From a virus, in the IMG/VR virus record IMGVR_UViG_3300021963_010580, positions 1 through 35,647 of that record: a DNA stretch of 35,647 nt, one strand, 5' to 3'. The position numbers and the translations under genes are program-made. The notes under the pieces are model-generated. The model was given only the letters and a program-made list of their open reading frames with translations, had not been told where the DNA came from and searched no databases. Positions 1-8,560 of this stretch are shown one piece after another. Position 1 is the first letter of the stretch, and every line of letters starts with the position of its first letter.

Positions 1-564
1 ATGAAGGGCATGAGCGAGCGCCAATATGCAGCCCATGTCGGGCTGTCTCGCGGCGCGATCCAGAAGGCAAGGCTCGCGGGACGGCTGGTTCTGCTGCCTG
101 ATGGATCGATCGACGCGGCAGCCAGCGACGCGCGTCGCGCCGCCATGACCGATCCCTCGAAGCAGCGTTCCACTCCGAGCGCCACGAAGCTCAGGCCGGT
201 CCCTGATACCGCCCTGTCCGCTGTCGGCGACACGCTGCGGGAGAATGGTATCGCCGCCCCGCCCAACGGCGGTGGGACGACGTTCCTGCAAGCCAAGACC
301 GCCAACGAGGTGCTCAAGGCCCAGGAGCGTCGCCTCAGGCTTCAGAAGATGAAGAACGAAGTCGTCGACCGTTCGCGGGCGACGGCGCTGGTATTCCGGC
401 TTGCGCGCGAGGAGCGCGACACATGGGTCAATTGGCCAGCGCGCATCGCAGCCCTGATGGCGGCTGAACTCGGCGTCGAAGCGCATCCGATGCAAAAGGT
501 TCTTGAGACGCATGTCCGCGCCCATCTCGCCGAGCTTGCCGAGATCCGACCTGAGTTCCGTTGA
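1..564 (+). CDS. Terminase small subunit (Nu1-like)
   Basis: Probable small terminase subunit, which recognises phage DNA and recruits the large subunit for packaging. The 187-residue product starts with a short helix-turn-helix-like segment (about residues 5-35, containing YAAHVGLSRGAIQKARLAG). A low-complexity Ala/Pro linker follows, then a charged helical region (about 100-165) of the kind that mediates oligomerisation. Its position immediately before, and overlapping, a GpA-type large terminase is the strongest support. The first ATG coincides with base 1 of the window; a second Met lies at residue 4, and a start further upstream cannot be excluded. Known from family: small subunits of this size with an N-terminal winged helix are typical of lambda-like phages. 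Confidence 0.8.
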   Translation: MKGMSERQYAAHVGLSRGAIQKARLAGRLVLLPDGSIDAAASDARRAAMTDPSKQRSTPSATKLRPVPDTALSAVGDTLRENGIAAPPNGGGTTFLQAKTANEVLKAQERRLRLQKMKNEVVDRSRATALVFRLAREERDTWVNWPARIAALMAAELGVEAHPMQKVLETHVRAHLAELAEIRPEFR

Positions 565-2533
565 TGCTTTCGCCTTTGAAGGCGCAGACGAACTCTGGAG
601 ATCCTGGCGCGACGGGCTCACGCCCGACCCACTGCTTACCGTCTCGGAATGGGCCGATCGTCATCGCTTCTTGAGCCCACGCGCCTCGGCCGAGCCCGGG
701 CGCTACAGAACGGATCGCACGCCCTACATGCGCGCGATCATGGACGCGCTATCGCCGTCGCATCCAGTCCGGCGCATCGTCTTCATGAAGGCGGCGCAGG
801 TTGGCGCAACGGAAGCTGGAAACAACTGGATCGGCTATGTGATTCACCATGCGCCGGGGCCGATGCTTTCGGTTCAGCCGACAGTGGAGCTTGCCAAGCG
901 GTTCTCGCGTCAACGCATCGAGCCGCTGATCGCTGAGAGCCCGAGCTTGCGCGAGCGGGTCAAGCCGTCCCGGGCGCGGGACGCCGGTAACACGGTCCTG
1001 TCGAAGGAGTTTCCGGCAGGGCTTCTGGTCATCACCGGGGCGAACAGCGCGGTGGGGCTGCGCTCAATGCCGGCGCGCTATTTGTTTCTGGACGAGGTCG
1101 ATGCTTATCCGCCCTCGGCCGACGAGGAAGGCGATCCGGTCGCGCTTGCTGAAGCGCGCACTAGGACCTTCTCTTGGCGGTCGAAGGTGTTCCTCGCGTC
1201 GACGCCGACAATCCATGGCGTGTCGCGGATCGAACGCGAATTCGAAGCGTCCGACCAGCAGCGTTTCTTCGTGCCATGCCCGCATTGCCAACACCGCCAG
1301 TGGCTGCGCTTCGAGAGGCTCCGCTGGGACAAGGGCAAGCCGGAGACGGCGCACTACATCTGCGACGCCTGTGATACCCCGATCGAAGAGCATCACAAGA
1401 TCGCAATGCTCGAAGACGGCGAATGGCGCGCCACCGCCGAGGCGAGGGATCCCGGCACGATTGGGTTCCACCTCTCGGCGCTCTACTCCCCGGTCGGGTG
1501 GATGAGTTGGGCCATGATCGCCCGGATGTGGGAAACATCCCAGTCGAGCGATGAAGCCAAGCGCAGCTTCAAGAACAGCGTTCTGGGCGAGACCTGGATC
1601 GAGACTGGCGATGCGCCGGACTGGCAGCGGATTTATGACCGGCGCGAAGATTGGCAGATCGGTACCGTACCAAGCGGCGGCCTGTTTCTGACGGCCGGCG
1701 CCGATGTGCAGAAGGACCGGATCGAAGTCTCGATCTGGGCATGGGGACGCGATCTTACGAGCTGGCTCGTCGACCACATCGTCATCGATGGCGGACCCGA
1801 TAATCCAGAGTGCTGGTCGGAACTGGGGTCTCTGCTCAATCGCACCTGGCCGCACGCTCATGGCGCAAGGCTCGGCCTCGCCAAGCTCGGGATCGACACG
1901 GGCTATGAGGCAGCCGCCGTCTATTCATGGGCGCGCGCCATGGGGCATGCGCAAGTCGCGCCGCTCAAAGGCGTCGAGGGCTTCAATCGCGCCGCGCCGG
2001 TCGTCGGTCCAACCTTCGTGGATGTGACGGAGGGGGGCAAAAGACTGCGCCGTGGCGCCAGGCTCTGGACCGTCGCGGTCGCGACTTTCAAGAGCGAGAC
2101 CTATCGCTATCTGCGCCTTGTGCGGCCGACTGATGAGGACATTCTCGATGGGGCGCGCCATCCCGCCGGATATGTGCACTTGCCGCGCGGGCTTGAGGCG
2201 GAATGGGTCAAGCAGCTGGTTGCAGAGCAGCTGATCAGCGTGAAGACCCGCCGTGGGTTTCAGAAGCTCGAATGGCAGAAGCTCAGAGAACGCAACGAGG
2301 TGCTCGACTGCCGGGTCTACGCCCGTGCGGCGGCATGGATCGCGGGCGTTGATCGCTGGACCGATGAGAAGTGGCGCGACCTGGAGGATCAGGTCGGGCC
2401 CATGCCCGAACACATGCTGGATGTGAAACCCGACGCCTCGATTGCAGCCGGTGTGTTGGCGCGTGCTCCCGCGATTGGAGGCAAACGCCGCTCTGACTGG
2501 CTCTCGGGCGTCGACAAAGGATGGCTGCGATGA
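512..2533 (+). CDS. Terminase large subunit, GpA family
   Basis: ATP-driven DNA packaging motor with C-terminal endonuclease. From the chosen ATG at 512, a Walker A-like loop (KAAQVGAT) lies at residues 93-100 and a Walker B (LFLDEVDAYP) near 191-200. A zinc-ribbon-like pair follows (CPHC, then CDAC), a common feature of GpA proteins. The C-terminal nuclease part contains acidic stretches such as AGADVQKDRIEV and GIDTGYEAA. The length (673 aa) matches the family. The frame is open from a TTG at 503, but ATG 512 is preferred; both overlap the end of the small subunit gene, as expected for translational coupling. The stop overlaps the next start (ATGA at 2530). Confidence 0.95.
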   Translation: MSAPISPSLPRSDLSSVDAFAFEGADELWRSWRDGLTPDPLLTVSEWADRHRFLSPRASAEPGRYRTDRTPYMRAIMDALSPSHPVRRIVFMKAAQVGATEAGNNWIGYVIHHAPGPMLSVQPTVELAKRFSRQRIEPLIAESPSLRERVKPSRARDAGNTVLSKEFPAGLLVITGANSAVGLRSMPARYLFLDEVDAYPPSADEEGDPVALAEARTRTFSWRSKVFLASTPTIHGVSRIEREFEASDQQRFFVPCPHCQHRQWLRFERLRWDKGKPETAHYICDACDTPIEEHHKIAMLEDGEWRATAEARDPGTIGFHLSALYSPVGWMSWAMIARMWETSQSSDEAKRSFKNSVLGETWIETGDAPDWQRIYDRREDWQIGTVPSGGLFLTAGADVQKDRIEVSIWAWGRDLTSWLVDHIVIDGGPDNPECWSELGSLLNRTWPHAHGARLGLAKLGIDTGYEAAAVYSWARAMGHAQVAPLKGVEGFNRAAPVVGPTFVDVTEGGKRLRRGARLWTVAVATFKSETYRYLRLVRPTDEDILDGARHPAGYVHLPRGLEAEWVKQLVAEQLISVKTRRGFQKLEWQKLRERNEVLDCRVYARAAAWIAGVDRWTDEKWRDLEDQVGPMPEHMLDVKPDASIAAGVLARAPAIGGKRRSDWLSGVDKGWLR

Positions 2534-2739
2534 GCTGGACGACCGCTGAACTCGAAGCCCTGCGACGTGCCTACGCATCCGGCACGCTGCGGGTCAGCTA
2601 CGAGGGCAAGACCGTCGAATACGGGTCTGCATCCGACCTGCTGTCGCGGATCCGCACAGTCGAGCGCGAATTGATCGGGAATTCTGCCGGCCGTGCTCCG
2701 GTCGCCGGCCTTGCCGGTTTTGCACGCGGGGATCGCTGA
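2530..2739 (+). CDS. gpW-like head-tail joining protein
   Basis: Small (69 aa) protein resembling the lambda gpW family, which plugs the portal and allows tail attachment. Visible features are MSWTTAELEALRRAYASG at the N-terminus, a VxYxGKxVEYGSASDLLSRI segment typical of gpW, and a Gly/Ala-rich end. The ATG at 2530 overlaps the large terminase stop as ATGA; an in-frame ATG at 2521 is also possible. The stop overlaps the portal start (TGATG at 2737-2741). Position between terminase and portal is exactly that of lambda W. Confidence 0.85.
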   Translation: MSWTTAELEALRRAYASGTLRVSYEGKTVEYGSASDLLSRIRTVERELIGNSAGRAPVAGLAGFARGDR

Positions 2740-4223
2740 TGGGCCGCGTGACCTGGCTTGATCGCGCTATAGGCTCGGTCGCGCCACGCACGGCGCTCAG
2801 ACGGGTCCAAGCGCGCGACCATCTGGATGCCCTGGCCCGCGGCTATGATGGCGCGGCCAAGGGACGACGGACCGATGGCTGGCGTAGCGCCGGCACATCC
2901 GCCGACAGCGAGATAGGGACCGCCGGCGCCCTGCTGCGGGATCGTATGCGCGATCTGGTCCGCAACAACCCGCACGCCGCCAAGGCAGTGTCGGTTCTCG
3001 TGAACAACATCATCGGCTCGGGCATCATTGCCCGCGCGGCAAGCGGCAACGAGAAGCTCGATGCACAGACCACGGCCCTCTGGGAGGCATGGTCGGTCCG
3101 CTGTGATGCTGATGGTCAGCTGGATTTCCTGGGAATCCAGACGCTCGCCTGTCGGCAGATGGTCGAAGCGGGCGAGGTGCTGATCCGGCGCAGACCTCGT
3201 CGGGCGAGTGATGGGCTCGACGTACCGCTGCAATTGCAGCTGCTCGAAGCCGATATGCTGGACGCCAGCCGCAACGGTGACCTTGTCGATGGCGGACGGA
3301 TCGTCCAAGGAGTCGAGTTTAACGGCATCGGCCAACGACGCGCCTATTGGCTCTTTGCGCAGCATCCGGGCGATACGGTCGTCTCGACGCGCCGGCGCCT
3401 CGATAGCCTGGCGATCCCGGCCAGCGACATTGCCCATCTCTACGAGAAGCAGCGAACCCAAGCGCGTGGGGTGCCATGGGGTACGCCGGTGATGCGAGCC
3501 CTGCGCGATCTCGACGATTGGACGCAGGCCGAGTTGGTTCGCAAGAAGACAGAAGCCTGCGTCGTCGGGATCGTGCTCGGCGCCGATGAAGGTGAACAAG
3601 GTATCGCACCCTCAATCGTCGATGCGGATGGCAACCGCGTCGAGCAATTCGAACCGGGCCTCATCGCCTATGCGCGCGGCGGCAAGGACATCCGCTTCAA
3701 CCAGCCGGCGACCACAGCCGGGGTCTCCGAATGGCTCAGGGCGCAGCTGCATATCGTGGCGGCCGGCTTTCGCATGCCCTACGAGCTACTGACCGGCGAC
3801 CTTAGTCAGGTCAACTATTCCTCCATTCGCGCCGGGCTCGTTGAGTTCCGACGGCTGATCGATGCGGTGCAATGGCAGATCATCATCCCGATGCTTTGCC
3901 AACCCACTTGGGACTGGTTCACCGAACAGGCTTGGGCGGCAGGCAAGCTGCAGCGACCGCGCATCCCGGTCGAATGGTCGCCCCCTCGCTTCGAGGCCGT
4001 TGATCCCCTGAAAGACGCCATGGCGGATCTGCTCGCCATGCGGTCGGGCACCATGACGCTGGCGCAGGCTATCGCGCGGCAAGGCCATAACCCTGACGCA
4101 GTACTCGCTGAGATCGCCGCCATGAACGCCAAGCTCGATACGCTTGAGCTCGTTCTCGATAGCGATCCGCGCCGCGTCACCAAGACCGGCGTGATGCAAT
4201 CGCCGTCAGCGTTCCAAGAATAG
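2739..4223 (+). CDS. Portal protein, lambda B family
   Basis: Portal protein (494 aa), forming the dodecameric ring at the capsid vertex through which DNA enters and leaves. Typical lambda-portal elements are visible: RDLVRNNPHAAKAVSVLVNNIIGSG near residues 70-95, a Trp-containing helical segment (TTALWEAWSVRCDADG), and the motif GDLSQVNYSSIRAGLVEFRR in the C-terminal half, which is characteristic of the family. It is translationally coupled to gpW. Its 3' end is followed immediately by a minus-strand mazEF-like cassette instead of the protease/capsid gene, so the cassette sits precisely between two structural genes. Confidence 0.95.
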   Translation: MGRVTWLDRAIGSVAPRTALRRVQARDHLDALARGYDGAAKGRRTDGWRSAGTSADSEIGTAGALLRDRMRDLVRNNPHAAKAVSVLVNNIIGSGIIARAASGNEKLDAQTTALWEAWSVRCDADGQLDFLGIQTLACRQMVEAGEVLIRRRPRRASDGLDVPLQLQLLEADMLDASRNGDLVDGGRIVQGVEFNGIGQRRAYWLFAQHPGDTVVSTRRRLDSLAIPASDIAHLYEKQRTQARGVPWGTPVMRALRDLDDWTQAELVRKKTEACVVGIVLGADEGEQGIAPSIVDADGNRVEQFEPGLIAYARGGKDIRFNQPATTAGVSEWLRAQLHIVAAGFRMPYELLTGDLSQVNYSSIRAGLVEFRRLIDAVQWQIIIPMLCQPTWDWFTEQAWAAGKLQRPRIPVEWSPPRFEAVDPLKDAMADLLAMRSGTMTLAQAIARQGHNPDAVLAEIAAMNAKLDTLELVLDSDPRRVTKTGVMQSPSAFQE

Positions 4224-4229
4224 TAACGG

Positions 4230-4559
4230 TCAGTCGGCAAGACCAAGGAAAACGATCAATGCACGGTTGACGCGTACGATATCTGCAGCGGCAAGTTGTC
4301 CGATCCGGTCTCCAAGCTTTGTCTTGGGGATAGTGCTTACCTTGTCGACCATGATCCGCGACGTGGCACGCAAGCCATTTGCGCCGCTAGGCACTACGTC
4401 AAGACGAAATAGCGGCAACTCGGTTGGATCCGTGGTGAAAGGGCAGACCGTGACCGAGTCCAGAACCTCAAAGGCTTCACTCTGGACAATGACAACAGGA
4501 CGAGGTTTGCCGGCGTAATCAGGACCGCCCGAGACGGTCCAGATTTCACCGCGCTTCAT
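4230..4559 (-). CDS. MazF/PemK-type toxin
   Basis: Type II toxin of the MazF/PemK mRNA interferase family, expected to cleave RNA and block translation when the antitoxin is lost. From ATG 4559 the product has 109 residues, beginning MKRGEIWTVSGGPDYAGKPRPVVIVQ. This is the family signature (GEIW near the start, then GKPRPVVIVQ); VCPFTTDP follows. A conserved C-terminal segment (DKVSTIPKTKLGDRIGQL) is also present. The frame extends further upstream but only as a shadow of the antitoxin gene; ATG 4565 is a minor alternative. It overlaps the antitoxin 3' end, indicating one bicistronic unit, and it ends 7 bp from the portal stop. Confidence 0.9.
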   Translation of the reverse strand: MKRGEIWTVSGGPDYAGKPRPVVIVQSEAFEVLDSVTVCPFTTDPTELPLFRLDVVPSGANGLRATSRIMVDKVSTIPKTKLGDRIGQLAAADIVRVNRALIVFLGLAD

Positions 4560-4791
4560 CGCCATTGAACCATGAGATTGAGTCGATGAAGGCCTGATCG
4601 CTCTCTGCGTGCGGGCTCGCATTGGCCAGAAGGCATTGCCGGCGCACCTCATCCGCAAAGCCAGGCGCACGAGTATCCGGGACCCAGATTTGGATCGGCC
4701 GTAGTCCCTGGGCACGTAGCCGGTCTCGGTGCGCGCCAACACGCTCCCTCACGGGCCCACTGCTTTTTGAACGCTTGGTTGAGGATACCAT
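4546..4791 (-). CDS. MazE-family antitoxin (DUF3018-like)
   Basis: 81-residue antitoxin paired with the MazF-like toxin. The product is basic and short, with RVGAHRDRLRAQGLRPIQIWVPDTRAPGF followed by an acidic, aromatic C-terminus (FIDSISWFNGDE). This matches the DUF3018-type antitoxin family that accompanies MazF in many proteobacteria. The N-terminal half probably binds the operator, and the acidic C-terminus probably wraps the toxin. ATG 4791 is preceded by GGAGAGG. Antitoxin comes first and overlaps the toxin gene, the usual order. An upstream perfect palindrome (4803-4816) is the likely autoregulatory site. Confidence 0.85.
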   Translation of the reverse strand: MVSSTKRSKSSGPVRERVGAHRDRLRAQGLRPIQIWVPDTRAPGFADEVRRQCLLANASPHAESDQAFIDSISWFNGDEAR

Positions 4792-4802
4792 GGGCCTCTC
4801 CT

Positions 4803-4841
4803 TGTTACATGTAACATACTCTGATCCATGGGTTTCTACAA
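4803..4841 (-). promoter_or_regulatory. Promoter and palindromic operator of the mazEF-like cassette
   Basis: On the minus strand, TTGTAG (4836-4841) and TATGTT (4813-4818) are separated by exactly 17 bp, a plausible sigma70-type promoter. The -10 overlaps a perfect 14-bp palindrome, TGTTACATGTAACA (4803-4816), just upstream of the ribosome binding site of the antitoxin. A palindrome covering the -10 region is the arrangement used for autorepression by toxin-antitoxin complexes; that role is inference. Confidence 0.6.
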
Positions 4842-4856
4842 GAGGGAAATTCCCAG

Positions 4857-6815
4857 ATGCACGGAACCATCGAACTGCCGGCCTTGCGCCGCGCAGCCGA
4901 CCTATTGCCGGCCACGATCGATGAGCAGGATCGCTCAATCGAAGTGGTCTGGTCGACGGGCGCTAGGGTCAGAAGGCAACCGCTTTTTGGCGAGCCCTTC
5001 GACGAAGAGCTAAGTATGGAGCCCACTAGTGTTCGCCTGGACCGGTTGAATGCAGGTGGGCCGCTGCTCAAGGTTCACGACACTCGTACGCTTGATGCCG
5101 TCATCGGCTCAGTGGTTCCTGGGACCGCCCGGATAGATCAGGGACGTGGCGTTGCGCGTGTTCGTTTTAGTGAGCGTGATGATGTGGAGCCCATCTGGGC
5201 AGATGTCCGCGCTGGGCATTTGAGGGCTGTGTCCATTGGTTATCAGGTCCACCGGTTTGACGTGACTCGCTCGGCGAATGGTCCAGAAATTTGGCGGGCA
5301 GTTGATTGGACACCCTTTGAGATTTCCGCGGTCCCGGTCGGGGCCGATCCGGCGGCCGGCTTCCGTTCGGTTGACCCGCTAAGCCCCTGCGTCGTGGACC
5401 GGGACGACGCCCCTACCGCAGAGAGAATTTTTATGGACGAAACCATTACGGCCGCCGCGCCCGCGACTCCTATCGCTGCCACGCCCGAAACCGCCAATCA
5501 TACGCCTGAACCATCGACTGATATGCAAAGGCTCATCAATCAGGCACAGACAGCCGAGCGGGAACGGGTTGGGACAATCTATGATTTGGCTGGTCGTCTA
5601 GGCCTAGAACGGGGCCTAGCAGAGGACCTAATCACCAAGGGCATAGCGATTGATGAGGCACGACGCATTATCCTCGACAAAGTTGCCGATGAAGCCGATC
5701 AGAAACGTACATTTGCACAAGTATCAACCCCACTTGGAGGTCTGGATGAACGCCAGACCCGCCGCGAGGCTGTAACGAACGCCCTGCTTCATCGATATAG
5801 CCCCACACTGTTTCCACTAAATGAACCAGCGCGGGATTATCGGGGCATGACGTTGCTCGAGCTATCACGCGAATTTCTCGCATCATCTGGGGTCAATGTG
5901 CGCGGAATGTCCCGCGATGAGATCGCAACCCGCGCGCTACATTCGACTTCAGATTTTCCTGAAATTCTTGCTGCAGTGACTAATAAGACCCTTCGCCAAG
6001 CCTATGACGCCTATCCGCAGACCTTCAAACCTTTCTGTCGTCAGGTACAGGCCTCTGATTTTCGGGATATCACTAGGGTCCAGCTTGGAGAAGCACCCCA
6101 ACTGCAAAAGGTAAACGAGTCCGGCGAATTCAAGCGTGGAACCATTGGGGAAGCCCGCGAGCGTTACAGGGTTGAGACTTATGGCCGCGTTGTTGGCATC
6201 ACCCGACAAACCATCATCAATGATGATTTAGATGCCTTCACAAGGCTTCCTGCCATGTATGGCACTGCCATTGCCACACTTGAAAGTGATGTGGTTTGGG
6301 GAATCCTCACCACTAACGCCGCGATGGGTGATGGAGTGGCCCTCTTTCATGCCACGCATAAAAATCTCGCCTCAAGTGGTTCTGCGCTTTCGACCTCCAG
6401 CATTGGCGAGGCGCGCGCTTCTATGGCAAAGCAGACCGGTATCGACAAGAAAACTGTTCTAAATATTCGCCCGACTTATCTATTAGTACCGGTGTCCCTT
6501 GAATTAGCTGCAGAGCAATTACTTGCACAAAATCTCACCCCGACCAAAACAGCGGATGTAGTACCTCAGTCCATTCGTAGCCTTGCGGTAATCGCAGAAC
6601 CGCGCCTGGATGCTACCAGTCAGACCAGCTGGTTTTTGACCGCTAGCCCAGCACAGATCGACACGATCGAATACGCCTACCTCGAAGGCCAGCAAGGTGC
6701 CTACATTGAGACACGGAACGGCTTCGATATCGATGGAGTCGAGATCAAGTGCCGCCTCGATTTCGGCGCCAAGGCTATCGACTGGCGTGGCCTCTACAAG
6801 AATAACGGCGCCTGA
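4857..6815 (+). CDS. Prohead protease / major capsid protein fusion
   Basis: 652-residue polyprotein. Roughly residues 1-180 resemble an HK97-type prohead protease: VGPLL-like GGPLLKVHD with a possible catalytic His, then AVSIGYQVHRF with the family Ser, then WTPFEISAVPVGADP. A Pro/Thr/Ala-rich linker and a charged helical segment (about 215-285) look like a scaffold or delta region. Residues about 300-652 resemble a major capsid protein, with VVGITRQTIINDDLDAFTRLPAMYG and GVALFHATHKNL. Such fusions are known in phages. The mature capsid would be released by the protease part. ATG 4857 follows AGAGGGA at 9-10 bp. The DNA is visibly more AT-rich than its neighbours (many TTA, ATA and AAT codons), suggesting module exchange. 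Confidence 0.9.
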   Translation: MHGTIELPALRRAADLLPATIDEQDRSIEVVWSTGARVRRQPLFGEPFDEELSMEPTSVRLDRLNAGGPLLKVHDTRTLDAVIGSVVPGTARIDQGRGVARVRFSERDDVEPIWADVRAGHLRAVSIGYQVHRFDVTRSANGPEIWRAVDWTPFEISAVPVGADPAAGFRSVDPLSPCVVDRDDAPTAERIFMDETITAAAPATPIAATPETANHTPEPSTDMQRLINQAQTAERERVGTIYDLAGRLGLERGLAEDLITKGIAIDEARRIILDKVADEADQKRTFAQVSTPLGGLDERQTRREAVTNALLHRYSPTLFPLNEPARDYRGMTLLELSREFLASSGVNVRGMSRDEIATRALHSTSDFPEILAAVTNKTLRQAYDAYPQTFKPFCRQVQASDFRDITRVQLGEAPQLQKVNESGEFKRGTIGEARERYRVETYGRVVGITRQTIINDDLDAFTRLPAMYGTAIATLESDVVWGILTTNAAMGDGVALFHATHKNLASSGSALSTSSIGEARASMAKQTGIDKKTVLNIRPTYLLVPVSLELAAEQLLAQNLTPTKTADVVPQSIRSLAVIAEPRLDATSQTSWFLTASPAQIDTIEYAYLEGQQGAYIETRNGFDIDGVEIKCRLDFGAKAIDWRGLYKNNGA

Positions 6816-6890
6816 CGCCTATCCCAATCAACATCCGGACAAGAGTGGGCGGCCTATGGCCGCCCTTCGTCTTTTGGAGAGGAGTTTTCC

Positions 6891-7226
6891 ATGAAGAACT
6901 ATGTGCAGCCGGGCAAAACGATCACTCTTGCGGCGCCCTATGCCGTGTCACCGGGCGATGGCCTATTGGTAGGCGCCCTCTTCGGTATAGCGAGCGGAAC
7001 TGGCATTATTGGCGAGGCAGTCGAGGTGGCTCTAGTCGGCGTCTTTGATCTTAAGAAGACGGCCTCCCAGGCCTGGGCGGTCGGAGATAAAGTCTACTGG
7101 GACAATACCGCAAAGGAGACCACCAAGACCGCTACCGGCAACACGGCTATAGGTGTGGCGGTTGAAGCTGTAGGTAACGGCGCAAGCGAAACCACTGGCC
7201 GCTTGCGGCTAAACGGCAGCTACTAA
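6891..7226 (+). CDS. DUF2190-family capsid-associated protein
   Basis: 111-residue protein resembling DUF2190 proteins, which are often encoded just after the major capsid gene and are thought to decorate or stabilise the head. Visible features are KNYVQPGKTITLAAPYAVSPGDGLLVGALFGIA, the core AWAVGDKVYWDNTAKETTKT, and GNTAIGVAVEAVGNG near the C-terminus, all typical of this beta-rich family. ATG 6891 is preceded by GGAGAGG. Its base composition continues the more AT-rich character of the capsid gene, so the two probably moved together. Confidence 0.85.
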   Translation: MKNYVQPGKTITLAAPYAVSPGDGLLVGALFGIASGTGIIGEAVEVALVGVFDLKKTASQAWAVGDKVYWDNTAKETTKTATGNTAIGVAVEAVGNGASETTGRLRLNGSY

Positions 7227-7248
7227 GCAATCGCGACGCAGTTAAATC

Positions 7249-7551
7249 ATGGCATCCCCTGAAGAAGGCGATCCTCCGGAGGTGCACTGGACGATCGATC
7301 GCCGCATTCCTCTAGCGCTCATCACAACGTTGCTTGTGCAGTTCGGGGGCTTTGTCTGGTGGTTCTCATCAGTCGAATCCCGTCTCACCGTGAAGGAGCA
7401 GCGTCTGGCACGCGTGGAGCAGCGTCTCGATGAAGACCAGCGTGCGATTTCGGCGATCGTCGAGCGCCTGGCGCGCATCGAGGAACGAGCGAACGCGCAA
7501 CTGGAGCTGCTGCGTCGGATCGATGGTCGGCTGCAGGAGCGTCGGCAATGA
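7249..7551 (+). CDS. Small membrane/coiled-coil phage protein
   Basis: 100-residue protein of unknown function. One hydrophobic segment (about residues 20-41, IPLALITTLLVQFGGFVWWF) is followed by an extended heptad-like coiled coil (residues 48-95), rich in Arg, Glu and Gln. The architecture is N-in with a long cytoplasmic or periplasmic coil. The gene lies between the capsid module and the head-tail joining gene and overlaps the latter (ATGA at 7548). Proteins of this kind occur in many prophage head regions, without assigned role; a holin/antiholin-like or scaffold role cannot be excluded. Confidence 0.6.
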   Translation: MASPEEGDPPEVHWTIDRRIPLALITTLLVQFGGFVWWFSSVESRLTVKEQRLARVEQRLDEDQRAISAIVERLARIEERANAQLELLRRIDGRLQERRQ

Positions 7552-7862
7552 CGGTTTTCGACACAGCACTCGGGAGCCTCTTTGCCGACGGCAATCTGGC
7601 TCAGTCCGGGATCTGGCGTAGTGGGGGTCAGGGACCGGGGTGCCCAGTGCGGCTCCAGCGTGTGCAACCGCAACCGGTCTTTGAGGTCAGCGGAGCCAGG
7701 CTCGTACAGGACGCCACGCTCTTCGATATCCGCGCTGAGGAAGCGGCAGGCATTGTAGAGGGTGACACGCTGGAAGTATCGGGCGTGATCCATCGTGTAC
7801 AAGCGCCGCCGACTTCCATGATGGATGGCCGCATCCTGCGGCTCGATGTGATCGCGCTATGA
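7548..7862 (+). CDS. Probable head-tail joining protein (FII-like)
   Basis: 104-residue protein, beta-rich in appearance, with the pattern FDIRAEEAAGIVEGDTLEVSGVIHRVQAPP followed by GRILRLDVIAL. This resembles the head-tail attachment proteins of the lambda FII type, where a short beta-barrel protein forms the ring under the portal. Assignment rests on that pattern and on position (after the capsid genes, before the Z-like gene). Start and stop overlap both neighbours as ATGA, so translation is coupled. Confidence 0.6.
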   Translation: MTVFDTALGSLFADGNLAQSGIWRSGGQGPGCPVRLQRVQPQPVFEVSGARLVQDATLFDIRAEEAAGIVEGDTLEVSGVIHRVQAPPTSMMDGRILRLDVIAL

Positions 7863-8560
7863 AACTTGACCTCCAGATCGAGGGGGATCTGAACAAGATC
7901 CTCGTCGGTGAAGCACGTGTTGCAGAGGCGGCTGTTACGGCGGCTGTCCGCAAAGCGGGAGAGAGCCTGAAGAGCGAACTGCGGGCGCAGGTTGCTGGCG
8001 CTGGTCTTGGCAGACGCCTCGCGAATGCTGTGCGCTGCAACGTCTATCCCGAACGTGGCGAGAGCCTCAGCACGGCAGCGTGGGTCTTTGCCCGCCCCGG
8101 CAAGGGTGGGCGCGGCGGAGCGGCGGATATCCTCTCGGCGTTCGAAGAAGGCACGCTGATCCGCCGCAGCGGCGGACGCTATCTCGCTATCCCCACCGAA
8201 AACGTACCCATGAAGGACGGTGGTCGCCGAATGACCCCGAACGACATGCAGAGCGGGACGAAGTTTGGCGGTTTCGGTCGAGACCTCGAAGTCGTTCCGA
8301 CAAATCGCCCCGGCGTGCTGCTGCTTGTCCTGCCAGTCGTTCGCGCCACGAACGGCCGCACGCTACGGCCGGCAACAGGTCGCCGCGTCAAGGCGGGACG
8401 CAATGTCGAATGGGTGCCGATGTTCATACTGGTGCGGCAGGTTCAGATGCCACGCCTGCTGGACTGGCGTGGGCCGGCGGAAGCTTACGCGAACCGTCTG
8501 CCGGATCAGGTTGTGCGGGAGTGGGAGGCGCGCGATCGCGCGAGCCGGGATGCCCAGTAA
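7859..8560 (+). CDS. DUF6441-like tail completion protein (Z position)
   Basis: 233-residue protein resembling the DUF6441 family found in the minor-tail-protein Z position of many alphaproteobacterial prophages. Visible elements are an N-terminal helix (ALGEARVAEAAV type), AWVFARPGKGGRGGAADILSAFEEGTLIRRSGGRYLAIPTE, and a C-terminal YANRLPDQVVREWEARDRA. Lambda gpZ helps complete the head end of the tail. The function here is inferred from gene order. It overlaps the next gene by 11 bp. Confidence 0.65.
   Translation: MKLDLQIEGDLNKILVGEARVAEAAVTAAVRKAGESLKSELRAQVAGAGLGRRLANAVRCNVYPERGESLSTAAWVFARPGKGGRGGAADILSAFEEGTLIRRSGGRYLAIPTENVPMKDGGRRMTPNDMQSGTKFGGFGRDLEVVPTNRPGVLLLVLPVVRATNGRTLRPATGRRVKAGRNVEWVPMFILVRQVQMPRLLDWRGPAEAYANRLPDQVVREWEARDRASRDAQ

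Noticed and set aside
1064-1861. Long minus-strand open frame opposite the large terminase gene
   Set aside because: It is a shadow of the strongly supported GpA-type terminase; its product is Arg/Pro-rich without family features.
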